Below, in pieces: positions 28,162 through 37,164 of a DNA stretch of 64,000 nt. Under the pieces are notes generated by a model, which ran no database searches, was not told the DNA's origin, and was given only the letters and a program-made list of their open reading frames with translations. Origin of the DNA: Mycobacterium sp. OTB74 (GTDB taxonomy: Bacteria > Actinomycetota > Actinomycetes > Mycobacteriales > Mycobacteriaceae); contig NZ_JARXVD010000003.1 in assembly GCF_029892685.1 (NCBI RefSeq), positions 248,001-312,000 on the forward strand. Direction: 5' to 3'. The position numbers were made by a program, and so were the translations under genes. Within the stretch, counting starts at the first letter, position 1, and every line of letters starts with the position of its first letter.

Positions 28162-28182
28162 GTTTCTTCGGCCAGCGACTGC

Positions 28183-28217
28183 AAAGTGCCCCAAACCGCT
28201 TGGTTTGGGGCACTTTT
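28183..28217 (+). terminator. Terminator after the cyp125-ltp2 operon
   Basis: AAAGTGCCCCAAACC and GGTTTGGGGCACTTTT form a perfect 15-bp stem with a CGCTT loop and a T-run, 22 bases past the ltp2 stop codon. Confidence 0.92.
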
Positions 28218-28315
28218 ATGCCTGCTCGGCGCTCGGGGAGATTCGCGTCGGGAGCGTTAGCTGCGGGCGGTAGGCTCAAATCGGCGCGGTATGTGTGCGG
28301 AAGGGGGCCGTGTTT

Positions 28316-29431
28316 ATGGGGATTCAGCCGGACAGCAGTCCGTACGGATCGCAGACGGTGACGGGGCCGGGGTGGCCGAACGTCGAAGAAGAGCAGCTTC
28401 AAGAGGCGGCTGCGCACTATCAAAAATTGGCCACCAAGATCACCGGTTCCGTGGTGCCACGGCAGCACAGCCAGTTGATGAGCCTGACCGACCAGTGGAC
28501 CGGCGCCGGCTCGTCGGCGGCCGCGGGCGAGGCCGGCACCATCATCGGCGGACATGAGGCCAACGGCGCGCAGGCTGCGGCTATCGCGGCCAAGCTGCAG
28601 ACCATGGTGGCCTCTGTGATCAAGACGAAGAACCTGGTCAATGCCACTGCCGAGGAAGTCCAGCAGGAGTGCATGGCGTTGTCGGCGGCGCCTTTTCCCA
28701 ATGTGCAGGAGTTGATCCAGAGCCGGATCAAGATGGGTCTGTCGGAGAACACCGCCGCGGTGACGGCCAGCGCAACCGAGGTCGCGAATGCAGTCGGGGC
28801 GCCGCCGAGTATTCCGATGCCCGGCGTGCCGCCGCAGGTGGCCCAGACGGCGGAGAAGACGGCGAAGTCGGCTTCCAAAGGCGGCGACCAAATGGGCCAG
28901 ATGATGGGCCAGATGATGCAGATGGCTGGGCAGGTGCCGCAGATGCTGGGCCAGCTGCCGCAGCAGATGATGCAGCCGTTGCAGCAGCTGTCACAACCGC
29001 TGCAACAGCTGACGTCGCTGTTCCAGGGCGGCGGCCAGAGCAAGGCCGGACTTGGTGCCTCGCCGTTCAATGCGTTTTCCAACCATCCGTTGGCCGGCGG
29101 GTCCGGCGCGGCAAAAGGCGCGGGGCTGATGAAGGGCGGCATGCCCGGTGGCGGGGGCGAGGTCAGCGCCGCATCAGCGCAGACGCCCTTGTTGGCCAAG
29201 ATGGTTGGTGCCGGCCCTGCTGCCACCGCGGTGCCCGCGGGTGTGGCGCAAGGTTCGATTGCCGCAGGCGCAGCCCCGGTAACTGCCGCCGCAGGCATGG
29301 GCGTCATGGGTGCCATGGGCGGGATGGGACAGCGAGGCAGTGAGGGTGGCGGTGGCCGTATCAGTGCGCTGGCCGTGCCTGATGCGCTGGACCACGGCTC
29401 TTATGACGAAGACACCGACGACGACTGGTGA
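28316..29431 (+). CDS. WxG-bearing ESX-type secreted protein (EspE/EspA-like)
   Basis: 371-aa protein without a Sec signal. The N-terminal ~160 residues are helical with a WTG (Trp61-x-Gly63) turn in LTDQWTGAGSSAAAGEA, the hallmark of type VII-secreted helical-hairpin proteins. The rest is low complexity: a Met/Gln/Gly-rich section (GQMMGQMMQMAGQVPQM; LPQQMMQPLQQLSQPLQQL), then Gly/Ala-rich, then an acidic end (DEDTDDDW). That layout and the YxxxD partner immediately downstream resemble the EspA/EspC and EspE/EspF pairs of ESX-1. Start ATG at 28316 has AAGGGGG eight bases before it. It is not a PE or PPE protein. Assignment is by architecture; the exact family is uncertain. Confidence 0.65.
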   Translation: MGIQPDSSPYGSQTVTGPGWPNVEEEQLQEAAAHYQKLATKITGSVVPRQHSQLMSLTDQWTGAGSSAAAGEAGTIIGGHEANGAQAAAIAAKLQTMVASVIKTKNLVNATAEEVQQECMALSAAPFPNVQELIQSRIKMGLSENTAAVTASATEVANAVGAPPSIPMPGVPPQVAQTAEKTAKSASKGGDQMGQMMGQMMQMAGQVPQMLGQLPQQMMQPLQQLSQPLQQLTSLFQGGGQSKAGLGASPFNAFSNHPLAGGSGAAKGAGLMKGGMPGGGGEVSAASAQTPLLAKMVGAGPAATAVPAGVAQGSIAAGAAPVTAAAGMGVMGAMGGMGQRGSEGGGGRISALAVPDALDHGSYDEDTDDDW

Positions 29432-29450
29432 GTGAAGGGAATTTAGCGCG

Positions 29451-30224
29451 ATGAGTATGTCGCCCATGCAGACGCCCGACAACATCAGTTGGTCTCCGGC
29501 GTCCGTAGAACTGCCCGATATGCCGATGATCCAGCCCGGTGAGGACGCGATGAGCGCGACCATCGCCGCGGTATTGCCGACCATGGCAGCTGACATGACC
29601 GCCAATGTTGTTGCGCTGCAGGCCAAAGAAGGCATGTTCTCCGGCAAAGTTGACGCCGCGCAGTCCGCGTATACCAACTCCGATGACGCCGGTGGCCAGT
29701 CGGTCGGACAGATGGGTCAGATGCTCGGCCAGCTCGGGCAGATGGGCCAGCAGGCAGGCCAGATGGCCGGCCAGGCGGGTCAGATGAGTCAGGGTCTGGG
29801 CCAAGTGGGCCAGTTCGGCTCGATGATCCAGCAGGCCATGGGTAAGGGCGGCGGTGGTGAGGGCGCACCCGGCGGCGAGCCTGATTCTGGCCAGCCTGGC
29901 CAACCCGGCGGTCCCGGTGGGCCGATGACACCCGAGCAGCGTCAGGCCCAGCAGGATCAGCGCGAGAACCAGCAGAACGACCGTCAGCAGCAGCAGGACA
30001 CCCGCCAACAACAACAGGACAATCGCCAGCAGCAGCAGGACCGGCGTGAGGTCAGGCAGGATGCCCGCGACGCGCAGCACGCCGCGGCCGGTCCGTCGGC
30101 GCCGACCCATTCGGCACCGCCGCTGGCCGGCCCGGGCCCCGGCTCATCCAATGCCAGTCCGCCGCCGGTGGCCCCGGTCACCCCGCCGCGCCACGGCGGT
30201 GGGAACGCCGCGCGGGACATGTAA
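29451..30224 (+). CDS. YxxxD-bearing ESX-type partner with Gln-rich tail (EspF/EspC-like)
   Basis: 257-aa protein. Residues ~30-85 are a helical EspC/EspF-like segment ending in the type VII secretion signal YxxxD (Tyr74-T-N-S-Asp78). A Gly/Met/Gln repeat region (GQMGQMLGQLGQMGQQAGQM) follows, then a striking polyglutamine-rich charged stretch of DxRQQQQ repeats (about residues 170-200) and a Pro/Gly tail. It lies 19 bases after the WxG gene and should be its secreted partner. The tail is far longer than in EspC or EspF (about 100 aa). Confidence 0.62.
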   Translation: MSMSPMQTPDNISWSPASVELPDMPMIQPGEDAMSATIAAVLPTMAADMTANVVALQAKEGMFSGKVDAAQSAYTNSDDAGGQSVGQMGQMLGQLGQMGQQAGQMAGQAGQMSQGLGQVGQFGSMIQQAMGKGGGGEGAPGGEPDSGQPGQPGGPGGPMTPEQRQAQQDQRENQQNDRQQQQDTRQQQQDNRQQQQDRREVRQDARDAQHAAAGPSAPTHSAPPLAGPGPGSSNASPPPVAPVTPPRHGGGNAARDM

Positions 30225-30249
30225 AAGTTTCAAAGGGCAAGCAACACAA

Positions 30250-30291
30250 AAGAACTGGGGCCGGTCGCAGATTGCGACCGGCCCCCGTTCT
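30250..30291. terminator. Bidirectional terminator between convergent genes
   Basis: AAAGAACTGGGGCCGGTCGCA pairs with its near-perfect complement across a short GAT loop, with A-run and T-run on the outer sides. It serves the Esp-like pair and the MPT63-domain gene. Confidence 0.88.
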
Positions 30292-30306
30292 TTGTTGACT
30301 GAGCCG

Positions 30307-31383
30307 TTAGGAAGCCGGCGCCGGGGCGACCGGAGCAGCGTTTCCGGCTGGAGCCGCGGTTGCCGGGCCGGCCTGCGTATTGGACGCGGGCTGGGTACCG
30401 GGAGCGGCGGCAGCTGCCGGAGCCTGCGGGGCGGCAGGAGCTACCGGAGCCGCGGGAGCCTGCGGAGCAGCCGGAGCCTGAGGTGCAGCAGCCGGAGCCT
30501 GCGGAGCAGCGCCACCGGCGGCGGCAGCGGCACCCGGGCTCGCCTCCGAGGCGGTCGGCACGGCTGCAGGAGCAGGAGCGCCGGCAGCGGGAGCCGGAGC
30601 ACCCTCGACAGGCTGAGTGCCAGCGGGAACCGGAGCGCCTGCAGGAGCCGGGGTCGGGCCGGCAGCCGGGACGGTGGCGGGCTGGCCGGCTACGGGCTGC
30701 TGGCCGCTTGCCGGAACGGCGGCGCCGGGGGTTCCGGTGGGCACTGCATTGCCGAGGCCGGCTGCGACAGCCGGAGGCGTGGTGGACGCGCCGGCGGCAG
30801 CGGCGGCCGGGGCGGGGGTGGGCGCTGCGGCCGGAGCCGGAGCAGCGGCCGGTGCAGCGTTACGAGCGGGAGCGGATGCCGGCGCGGGGGCACCCTGGGC
30901 AGCCTCGGCGCCGTGCCACTTGAGCAGGTCCTGGCCGCTGTTGGCGAACACGACGGACTCAGGCGCCGGGCCGGTGACGTCGAAGTAGATCTTGCCGGTG
31001 GTCTTCTGGCCCTGGGACAGGCTAGCGGGGTTCACGCCCTGCGGGCTCGCGATACCGAACAGCACGCGGTAGTTCTGCCCCTCGGAGGTGCGAGCGTTGA
31101 AGTTGGAGACCACCGGCGTTGCGCCGCCCTGGATGGCCTCGTCGGTGGCGGTGGCCTCCCACAAGGTGCCGTTCGGGGTGTAATCGATAACGTCGGTGCT
31201 CGGCTTCAATCCGGCGATGGTCCAGCCCTGCACGCTGTCACCGTTAACCAGCTTGACTTGCTGGCCGATGCTGGTCTTGTTTACGTCGGCGTTCTGCGCG
31301 TCGGCAAACGCCAGCGGCGCGCCGAGCACACCGACTGCGCCGGCTGCCGCGATGGCAGAGGTGGTGATTGTCGTGATCTTCAC
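30307..31383 (-). CDS. Secreted MPT63-domain protein with long Ala/Pro-rich tail
   Basis: 358 aa. A Sec signal peptide (MKITTITTSAIAAAGAVGVL, cleavage near AFA-DA) precedes a DUF1942/MPT63-like immunoglobulin-type beta-sandwich (about residues 30-155: GWTIAGLKPSTDVI, LWEATATDEAI, VSNFNARTSEGQNYRVLFG, TTGKIYFDVTGPAP). MPT63 (Rv1926c), a secreted antigen of unknown function, ends at that point; here about 190 residues of Ala/Pro (PAPAGAPVPAGTQP-like) follow, probably an extended cell-wall spacer. Function unknown. Confidence 0.85.
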   Translation of the reverse strand: MKITTITTSAIAAAGAVGVLGAPLAFADAQNADVNKTSIGQQVKLVNGDSVQGWTIAGLKPSTDVIDYTPNGTLWEATATDEAIQGGATPVVSNFNARTSEGQNYRVLFGIASPQGVNPASLSQGQKTTGKIYFDVTGPAPESVVFANSGQDLLKWHGAEAAQGAPAPASAPARNAAPAAAPAPAAAPTPAPAAAAAGASTTPPAVAAGLGNAVPTGTPGAAVPASGQQPVAGQPATVPAAGPTPAPAGAPVPAGTQPVEGAPAPAAGAPAPAAVPTASEASPGAAAAAGGAAPQAPAAAPQAPAAPQAPAAPVAPAAPQAPAAAAAPGTQPASNTQAGPATAAPAGNAAPVAPAPAS

Positions 31384-31501
31384 GGTGTTGGCTCCTAAAG
31401 TCGTCCGCGGGCGGCTTCCCCCGACAGATAGGGTGGTCAGACGTAATCGAGTCGTTACTGACTGCTACGAAAACTAGCAGGTTATGAGTCCGCTGTGGAT
31501 G

Positions 31502-31533
31502 TGTACCCCGGCAACCGAAATTGCCGGGGTACA
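31502..31533. terminator. Hairpin in the 228-base interval upstream of the hsd4B end
   Basis: TGTACCCCGGCAA and TTGCCGGGGTACA form a perfect stem around CCGAAA between the MPT63-domain gene start and the convergent-side end of hsd4B. No gene is visible in 31384-31611; the left part should hold the MPT63-gene promoter. Confidence 0.6.
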
Positions 31534-31611
31534 GCGGATTACGCGCCGCGTTTGCCCGATTGGCAGGGCCGCGGCGAGAACGGGGTCATGTTCCCGGTTC
31601 AGCAGTGAAGG

Positions 31612-32472
31612 TCAGGACGCGGTTAGCTCCACGCCAGACAATACGATGCTATTGTCGCGGCTCGGTACGGTCAGCACGCCCGTGATCTTGTCGCCGTCCC
31701 GCCACAGGTTTGCCCGCAACGTCTCGCCCGGGAACACCACGCCCGCAAACCGGGCGCCGTAGGACCGGACGCGGCTGGTGTCACCGTCCAGGATGTGGTC
31801 GACGATGGCCTTGCAGCCGATGCCGTAGGTGCACAACCCGTGCAGGATCGGCTTCGGGAAGCCCGCGGCTGCGGCGAATCCGGGGTCGGAGTGCAGCGGA
31901 TTGCGGTCACCGCACAGCCGGTACAACAGCGCCTGCTGGGGGAGTGTCGGCAGATCGATGGTCAGGTCGGGCGCCCGGTCCGGCTCGGCAGTAGAGGTCG
32001 ACTGGCCACGGTCGCCGCCGAAGCCGCCTTCTCCCCGCGCGAAGATGGAGCGCTTCTGTTTCCACAGCGGCGCGCCGTCCGGGGTGGTCACCGTGGTCTC
32101 CGACCAGATGACTGCGGCCTTGCCCTTGTCCCAGATCTCGGTGAACTTGGTGACGGCGCGTCCAGTGCCCGACGCCGGGATGGGCGCGTCGACGTAGACC
32201 GCCTCGCTGGCGTGCAGCACCTTGCTCAGCTCGACGTCGATGCCCGGGAACTGCACGGTCGGCGGCTCGGTCATGTGGAAGCTCTGCGCCACATTGCCGA
32301 AGGTCGGCAGCACCTGCGGGGTGTTGTCGATCAGGTAGCGCAGTTCCTTGGCGTCCATCGGGTCGGCGCCGGCGCCCAGGCCCAGGTGGTAGAGCTGGAT
32401 ATCGCTACTGGTCCAAGAGAATTCGACCGGGTCGAGCTCGGCGCCAATCGCCTCGTCGAGATTGATCGGCAT
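31612..32472 (-). CDS. hsd4B: Hsd4B-type MaoC-like 2-enoyl-CoA hydratase (Rv3538 type)
   Basis: 286-aa double hot-dog (MaoC-like) hydratase that adds water to steroid side-chain enoyl-CoAs in the C24-C22 beta-oxidation cycle. The C-terminal hydratase-2 motif is YRLCGDRNPLHSDPGFAAAAGF (Asp and His of the catalytic pair), followed by PILHGLCTYG. Length equals Rv3538. The ATG at 32472 lies one base after the kstD stop (GGAAAGG upstream); the longer frame runs into kstD. It is the second gene of kstD-hsd4B. Confidence 0.9.
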   Translation of the reverse strand: MPINLDEAIGAELDPVEFSWTSSDIQLYHLGLGAGADPMDAKELRYLIDNTPQVLPTFGNVAQSFHMTEPPTVQFPGIDVELSKVLHASEAVYVDAPIPASGTGRAVTKFTEIWDKGKAAVIWSETTVTTPDGAPLWKQKRSIFARGEGGFGGDRGQSTSTAEPDRAPDLTIDLPTLPQQALLYRLCGDRNPLHSDPGFAAAAGFPKPILHGLCTYGIGCKAIVDHILDGDTSRVRSYGARFAGVVFPGETLRANLWRDGDKITGVLTVPSRDNSIVLSGVELTAS

Positions 32473-32473
32473 G

Positions 32474-34168
32474 TCAGCCCTTTCCTGCCTGTGATCCGGC
32501 GATGTGCAGTGCCGCAAGGTAACCGAAGGTCATGGCGGGGCCGATGGTCCCGCCGGGGCCCGGGTAGGTGTGGCCCATGACCGGAGCACTGACGTTGCCC
32601 GACGCGTAGAGGCCTTCGATCACCGAACCGTCCTCGCGCAGAGCGCGCCCGTGGACATCGGTCACGATGCCACCCTTGGTGCCCAAGTCGCCGGGAACCA
32701 TCTTGGCCGCGTAGTACGGCGCGTGGCTGATCTCGCCCAGGTTCGGGTTGGGCTTGTTGGTCGGGTCGCCGTAGTACCGGTCGTAGGCACTCTCACCGCG
32801 GTGGAAGTCCTGGTCCACGCCGCTGCGGGCGAAGCCGTTGAACCGCTCGATGGTGGCCTTGAGCGCGTCGACCGGCAGGTTGGCCGTGGCGGCAAGCTCC
32901 TCGATGGTGTCGGCCTTGACGATGACGCCGGACTCCATCCACTTCTTCGGAATGCGTTGTCCCGGTTGCAGACCCGCGAAGATGAAACGGTCGCGGTATT
33001 GCTGGTCGAAGAGCAGCCACGCCGGCACGTTCTCGCCCGGACCGTCGCCCTGGCCGTACTTGCCGCCGTACATGTGGTGGCAGGCCTCGACGTAGGGCAT
33101 CGACTCGTTCATGAACCGCTTGCCGGCCATGTTCACGATGATGGAACCGGGGGAGTTGCGCTCGGACAGTGCGAACCACGGGGAGTCGACCAGCGGAACC
33201 GTCGGGCCCCACCATGCGTCTTCCATGATGTCCATGGCCGCGCCGAGCTTTTCGGCGGCCAGGATGCCGTCACCGGTGTTGGCCTTGGTACCGACAGTCC
33301 ACTCGGTGGTGATGGGCTGGCGCTGGTATTTGGTGCGCATCTCCTGGTTGTGCTCGAACCCGCCGCTACCGAGGATGACCGCCTTTCGGGCCCGGATCAG
33401 TTGTGGCTCAGTGCTTTCCGGCGCATCGGTCTTACGGACATAGATGCCACGAACGACGCCGTCCTCGATGTAGAGGTCGGTCAGCGCGGTGTTCAATTCG
33501 ACCGGGACGCCGGCCTTCTGCAGGCCGATGCGCAGCGGGGCGATCAACGCGCGGCCCATGCCGACCAGATTCTTGCCGGTGGCGTTGGCCCACACAGAGC
33601 GCACACCGACCTTGATGCTGCGCAGAACACCGCGAGGATGCCGCTTGAGCTGGTTCAGGCGCACGTAGTCCTGTTGCATCACAACCATGTTCAGCGGCAC
33701 CTTGCCGTATGGCGGCTCCAGGCCTTCCATGTCGGCGCCCAGCTTCTTGGCGTCGAAAGGCTTGGGTTCGACAGACCGTCCGCCGGCCCGGCCACCCTCG
33801 ACCTCTGGGTAGTAGTCGGAGTAGTTGGGCACCCAGCAGAGCTTCAGGGGTGAGTTCTTCAGGACGAACGACAGCATCTCCGGCCCGTGCTGAAGGTAGG
33901 TGTCGATCCTCTCGGCGGGCACCACATCGCCGACGATGTTGTGCAGGTAGGTGCGTGCCGCCTCGGGGGTGTCGGTGACCCCGTCACGCTTGAGGATCTC
34001 ATTGTTCGGGATCCACACGCCGCCACCTGACCGCGCAGTGGAACCTCCATAGTGCGGTGCCTTTTCAACGACTACTGTCGAAAGTCCCTGATGGGCAGCG
34101 GTGAGGGCGGCAACCATGCCGGCCGCTCCGCTACCGACGACGACAACGTCGTACTCCTGTCCTGTCAT
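32474..34168 (-). CDS. kstD: KstD, 3-ketosteroid delta-1-dehydrogenase
   Basis: FAD-dependent 3-ketosteroid 1-dehydrogenase which puts the 1(2) double bond into ring A; with KshA/KshB this triggers ring B opening. 564 aa. Rossmann motif VVVVGSGAAGMVAALTAA (residues ~8-25), VVEKAPHYGGSTARSGGGVW, and the C-terminal FAD motif TYPGPGGTIGPAMTFGYLAA. The ATG at 34168 fits the family N-terminus MTGQEYDVVVVGSG; the frame upstream is not homologous. The KstR operator abuts the start codon, overlapping a TATAAC -10-like element, so the transcript should be almost leaderless. Confidence 0.94.
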   Translation of the reverse strand: MTGQEYDVVVVGSGAAGMVAALTAAHQGLSTVVVEKAPHYGGSTARSGGGVWIPNNEILKRDGVTDTPEAARTYLHNIVGDVVPAERIDTYLQHGPEMLSFVLKNSPLKLCWVPNYSDYYPEVEGGRAGGRSVEPKPFDAKKLGADMEGLEPPYGKVPLNMVVMQQDYVRLNQLKRHPRGVLRSIKVGVRSVWANATGKNLVGMGRALIAPLRIGLQKAGVPVELNTALTDLYIEDGVVRGIYVRKTDAPESTEPQLIRARKAVILGSGGFEHNQEMRTKYQRQPITTEWTVGTKANTGDGILAAEKLGAAMDIMEDAWWGPTVPLVDSPWFALSERNSPGSIIVNMAGKRFMNESMPYVEACHHMYGGKYGQGDGPGENVPAWLLFDQQYRDRFIFAGLQPGQRIPKKWMESGVIVKADTIEELAATANLPVDALKATIERFNGFARSGVDQDFHRGESAYDRYYGDPTNKPNPNLGEISHAPYYAAKMVPGDLGTKGGIVTDVHGRALREDGSVIEGLYASGNVSAPVMGHTYPGPGGTIGPAMTFGYLAALHIAGSQAGKG

Positions 34169-34169
34169 G

Positions 34170-34183
34170 TAGAACACGTTATA
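34170..34183. promoter_or_regulatory. KstR operator between kstD and hsaE
   Basis: TAGAACACGTTATA is an exact TnnAACnnGTTnnA match, one base upstream of the kstD ATG and 57 bases upstream of hsaE. On the kstD strand its outer half contains TATAAC, a likely -10 element. Confidence 0.93.
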
Positions 34184-34239
34184 GAATTGCCCGGCCTGTG
34201 GACAACTGCGCCGGTCCATGAAGTTAGGGGAATTCACGA

Positions 34240-35025
34240 ATGCTGTCTGATGCTGTGCGTGCCGAACTGGCTGCCGCCTTGGCTCAGGCCGAGCGGAGCC
34301 GGGTGCCGATTACCCCGATGACCGACGAGTACCCGGACATGGACGTGGTCGATGCGTACGAGGTTCAGCTGATCAACATTCGCCAGCGTCTGGCCGAAGG
34401 TGCCCACGTGGCGGGACACAAGGTTGGTTTGTCCAGCGAAGCCATGCAAAAAATGATGGGCGTGGATGAACCCGACTACGGGCACCTGCTGGCCGACATG
34501 GAAGTGTTCGAAGACGTACCGGTGCAGACGTCCAAGTACCTGTACCCGCGGGTGGAGGTCGAGGTCGGCTTCATCCTGGCCGACGACCTGCCCGGGGCGG
34601 GCTGCACCGAGGACGACGTGTTGGCCGCGACCGCCGCGTATGTGCCGTCGATCGAGCTGATCGACACCCGGATCACCGATTGGAAGATCAAGTTGTGCGA
34701 CACAATCGCCGATAACGCCTCCTCGGCGGGTTGGGTGCTGGGCAAGGAGCGGGTGTCGCCGAAGGACCTGGACATCTGCAACATCGACGCGGTGCTCAAG
34801 CGTGGCGGTGAAAAGATCGCCGAGGGCCGCAGCGACGCGGTGCTGGGCAACCCGGTCACCGCGGTGGCCTGGCTGGCCCGCAAGGTCGACCAGTTCGGCG
34901 TGCGCCTCAAGGCCGGTGACGTGGTGTTGCCCGGTGCCTGCATGCGTGCGATAGATGCACGTCCCGGTGACGATTTCGTAGCCGAGTTCGCCGGACTAGG
35001 TTCAGTCCACCTGTCTTTCGAGTAG
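34240..35025 (+). CDS. hsaE: HsaE, 2-hydroxypenta-2,4-dienoate-type hydratase
   Basis: Hydrates 2-hydroxyhexa-2,4-dienoate, the ring A fragment released by HsaD, to 4-hydroxy-2-oxohexanoate. 261 aa, fumarylacetoacetate hydrolase-like fold with the metal-binding acidic residues in YLYPRVEVEVGFILADDL (E-x-E) and the conserved AHVAGHKVGLSS and PGACMRAIDARPGD segments. First gene of hsaE-hsaG-hsaF, divergent from kstD under the shared KstR operator. Confidence 0.93.
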   Translation: MLSDAVRAELAAALAQAERSRVPITPMTDEYPDMDVVDAYEVQLINIRQRLAEGAHVAGHKVGLSSEAMQKMMGVDEPDYGHLLADMEVFEDVPVQTSKYLYPRVEVEVGFILADDLPGAGCTEDDVLAATAAYVPSIELIDTRITDWKIKLCDTIADNASSAGWVLGKERVSPKDLDICNIDAVLKRGGEKIAEGRSDAVLGNPVTAVAWLARKVDQFGVRLKAGDVVLPGACMRAIDARPGDDFVAEFAGLGSVHLSFE

Positions 35026-35055
35026 ACCCCAAAAGTTTCTTAAAGAGGAGCGTTC

Positions 35056-35967
35056 ATGTCCAAAGCCAGTGTCGCCATCGTCGGTTCCGGCAACATCAGC
35101 ACCGACCTGCTGTACAAGCTGCTGCGGTCGGATTGGCTGGAACCCCGCTGGATGATCGGCATCGATCCCGAGAGCGAGGGCCTGGCCCGGGCCCGCAAGC
35201 TGGGGCTGGAAACCAGCCATGAGGGTGTCGACTGGCTGCTTGCTCAGAGCGAGAAGCCCGACTTGGTGTTCGAAGCCACCAGCGCTTACGTGCACCGGGC
35301 CGCCGCCCCGCGCTACGAGGAAGCCGGCATCCGGGCCATCGACCTGACCCCGGCCGCCGTCGGCCCGGGTGTCATCCCGCCGGCCAACCTGCGTGCGCAC
35401 CTGGATGCGCCGAACGTCAACATGGTCACCTGCGGTGGCCAGGCCACCATTCCGATGGTTTACGCGGTGTCGCGCGTCGTGAATGTGCCCTACGCCGAGA
35501 TCGTGGCGTCGGTATCGTCGGCCTCGGCTGGTCCGGGCACCCGGGCCAACATCGACGAGTTCACCAAGACCACCAGCGCCGGTGTGCGCGATATCGGTGG
35601 AGCCAAGAGCGGCAAGGCCATCATCATCCTGAACCCGGCCGATCCGCCGATGATCATGCGCGACACCATTTTCTGCGCCATCCCGGCGGATGCCGACCGC
35701 GACGCCATCACGCAGTCCATCAAGGATGTGGCCGCTGACGTGCAGACCTATGTGCCCGGCTACCGGCTGCTCAACGAGCCGCAGTTCGACGAGCCGTCGG
35801 TGGTCAACGGCGGCAATCACGTCGTCACCATCTTCGTCGAGGTGGAAGGTGCGGGCGACTATCTGCCGCCCTACGCTGGAAACCTGGACATCATGACCGC
35901 CGCGGCCACCAAGGTGGGCGAAGAAATTGCGAGGGATCGCCTCGTCACATCAGGAGTTAAGGCATGA
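35056..35967 (+). CDS. hsaG: HsaG, acylating (propion)aldehyde dehydrogenase
   Basis: CoA-acylating aldehyde dehydrogenase that converts the propanal released by HsaF to propionyl-CoA. 303 aa. NAD-binding segment [18 protein letters not shown], catalytic Cys126 in [12 protein letters not shown], and [15 protein letters not shown]. It forms a channelled complex with HsaF, whose gene overlaps this stop by four bases. Start ATG follows AAAGAGGAG. Confidence 0.93.
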   Translation: MSKASVAIVGSGNISTDLLYKLLRSDWLEPRWMIGIDPESEGLARARKLGLETSHEGVDWLLAQSEKPDLVFEATSAYVHRAAAPRYEEAGIRAIDLTPAAVGPGVIPPANLRAHLDAPNVNMVTCGGQATIPMVYAVSRVVNVPYAEIVASVSSASAGPGTRANIDEFTKTTSAGVRDIGGAKSGKAIIILNPADPPMIMRDTIFCAIPADADRDAITQSIKDVAADVQTYVPGYRLLNEPQFDEPSVVNGGNHVVTIFVEVEGAGDYLPPYAGNLDIMTAAATKVGEEIARDRLVTSGVKA

Positions 35968-37028
35968 GCACCGCACTTCAACCAGGAGATATCTTCTTCG
36001 ACGCCGCCTGGGACGTCCGGATGACGGACACCTCGCTGCGTGATGGTTCACACCACAAGCGTCATCAGTTCACCGGTGACGAGGTGCGCGCCATCGTCGG
36101 CGCGCTGGACAACGCGGGTGTGCCGGTCATCGAGGTGACCCACGGCGACGGCCTGGGTGGATCCAGCTTCAACTACGGGTTCTCCAAGACCCCGGAGCAG
36201 GAGCTGATCACCATTGCGGCCGAGACCGCGAAGAACGCCAAGATCGCCTTCCTGATGCTGCCGGGTGTGGGCACCAAGGAGGACATCCGGATCGCGCAGG
36301 GTAACGGCGGTTCCATCTGCCGCATCGCCACCCACTGCACCGAGGCTGACGTCTCGATCCAGCACTTCGGTTTTGCCCGGGAACTCGGCCTGGAGACCGT
36401 GGGCTTCCTGATGATGAGCCACACCATCTCCCCGGAGAAGCTGGCCGAACAGGCCCGCATCATGGCTGATGCCGGATGCCAGTGCGTGTACGTCGTCGAC
36501 TCCGCGGGTGCCCTGGTGCTCGACGGCGTTGCTGATCGGGTGGCCGCACTGGTCGCCGAACTCGGCAACGACGCGCAGGTCGGTTTCCACGGTCACGAGA
36601 ACCTGGGTCTGGGCGTGGCGAACTCGGTCGAGGCCGTGCGCGCGGGTGCCAAGCAGATCGACGGCTCTTGCCGCCGGTTCGGCGCCGGTGCGGGCAACGC
36701 GCCGGTCGAGGCGCTCATCGGCGTGTTCGACAAGATCGGCGTCAAGACCGGCATCGACTTCTTCGACATCGCCGATGCGGCCGAAGAGGTTGTTGCCCCG
36801 GCTATGCCGGCCGAGTGCCTGCTGGATCGCAACGCGCTGATCATGGGCTACTCGGGTGTGTACTCGAGCTTCCTCAAGCACGCGGTGCGTCAGTCCGAGC
36901 GTTACGGCGTGCCGGCGCACCAGCTGCTGCACCGGGCCGGACAGCGCAAGCTGATCGGTGGCCAGGAGGACCAGCTGATCGACATTGCGCTGGAGATCAA
37001 GCGCGAGCAGGCCGAAGCCGGGGCCTAA
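35964..37028 (+). CDS. hsaF: HsaF, 4-hydroxy-2-oxohexanoate aldolase
   Basis: Class II pyruvate aldolase (DmpG/BphI type) that splits 4-hydroxy-2-oxohexanoate into pyruvate and propanal. 354 aa, TIM barrel of the HMGL-like family: metal/base segment [17 protein letters not shown] (about residues 20-36), the HxH metal ligands in GFHGHENLG, and a C-terminal communication domain that contacts HsaG. Overlap ATGA with hsaG. The operon ends in tandem hairpins. Confidence 0.93.
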   Translation: MSTALQPGDIFFDAAWDVRMTDTSLRDGSHHKRHQFTGDEVRAIVGALDNAGVPVIEVTHGDGLGGSSFNYGFSKTPEQELITIAAETAKNAKIAFLMLPGVGTKEDIRIAQGNGGSICRIATHCTEADVSIQHFGFARELGLETVGFLMMSHTISPEKLAEQARIMADAGCQCVYVVDSAGALVLDGVADRVAALVAELGNDAQVGFHGHENLGLGVANSVEAVRAGAKQIDGSCRRFGAGAGNAPVEALIGVFDKIGVKTGIDFFDIADAAEEVVAPAMPAECLLDRNALIMGYSGVYSSFLKHAVRQSERYGVPAHQLLHRAGQRKLIGGQEDQLIDIALEIKREQAEAGA

Positions 37029-37048
37029 GCCTTTTCTGGCGCCGCGAC

Positions 37049-37100
37049 TGTGTGGGCTATGCACGCCTCTTTGGGGCAGATCCAGTGCGTAGCCCACACA
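37049..37100. terminator. First hairpin after hsaF
   Basis: TGTGTGGGCTATGCAC and GTGCGTAGCCCACACA pair over 16 bases with one G-T position, with a 20-base loop, directly after the hsaEGF operon. Confidence 0.65.
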
Positions 37101-37118
37101 CTCGCTGAGGAACACGAA

Positions 37119-37152
37119 AACGCCGGCCGTCCTTTCGAGAACGGCCGGCGTT
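37119..37152. terminator. Second hairpin between convergent hsaF and WS/DGAT genes
   Basis: AACGCCGGCCGT and ACGGCCGGCGTT form a perfect 12-bp stem around CCTTTCGAGA. It lies 12 bases past the end of the minus-strand WS/DGAT gene and likely terminates both sides. Confidence 0.75.
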
Positions 37153-37164
37153 GTGCGTTAGAGG

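Noticed and set aside
26959..28194. 411-aa minus-strand open frame opposite ltp2
   Set aside because: Antisense shadow of ltp2; Ala/His/Arg-rich, no start signal.
28316..30224. PE/PPE family proteins
   Set aside because: Neither N-terminus shows a Pro-Glu or Pro-Pro-Glu motif; the WxG and YxxxD layout and tails fit Esp-type proteins.
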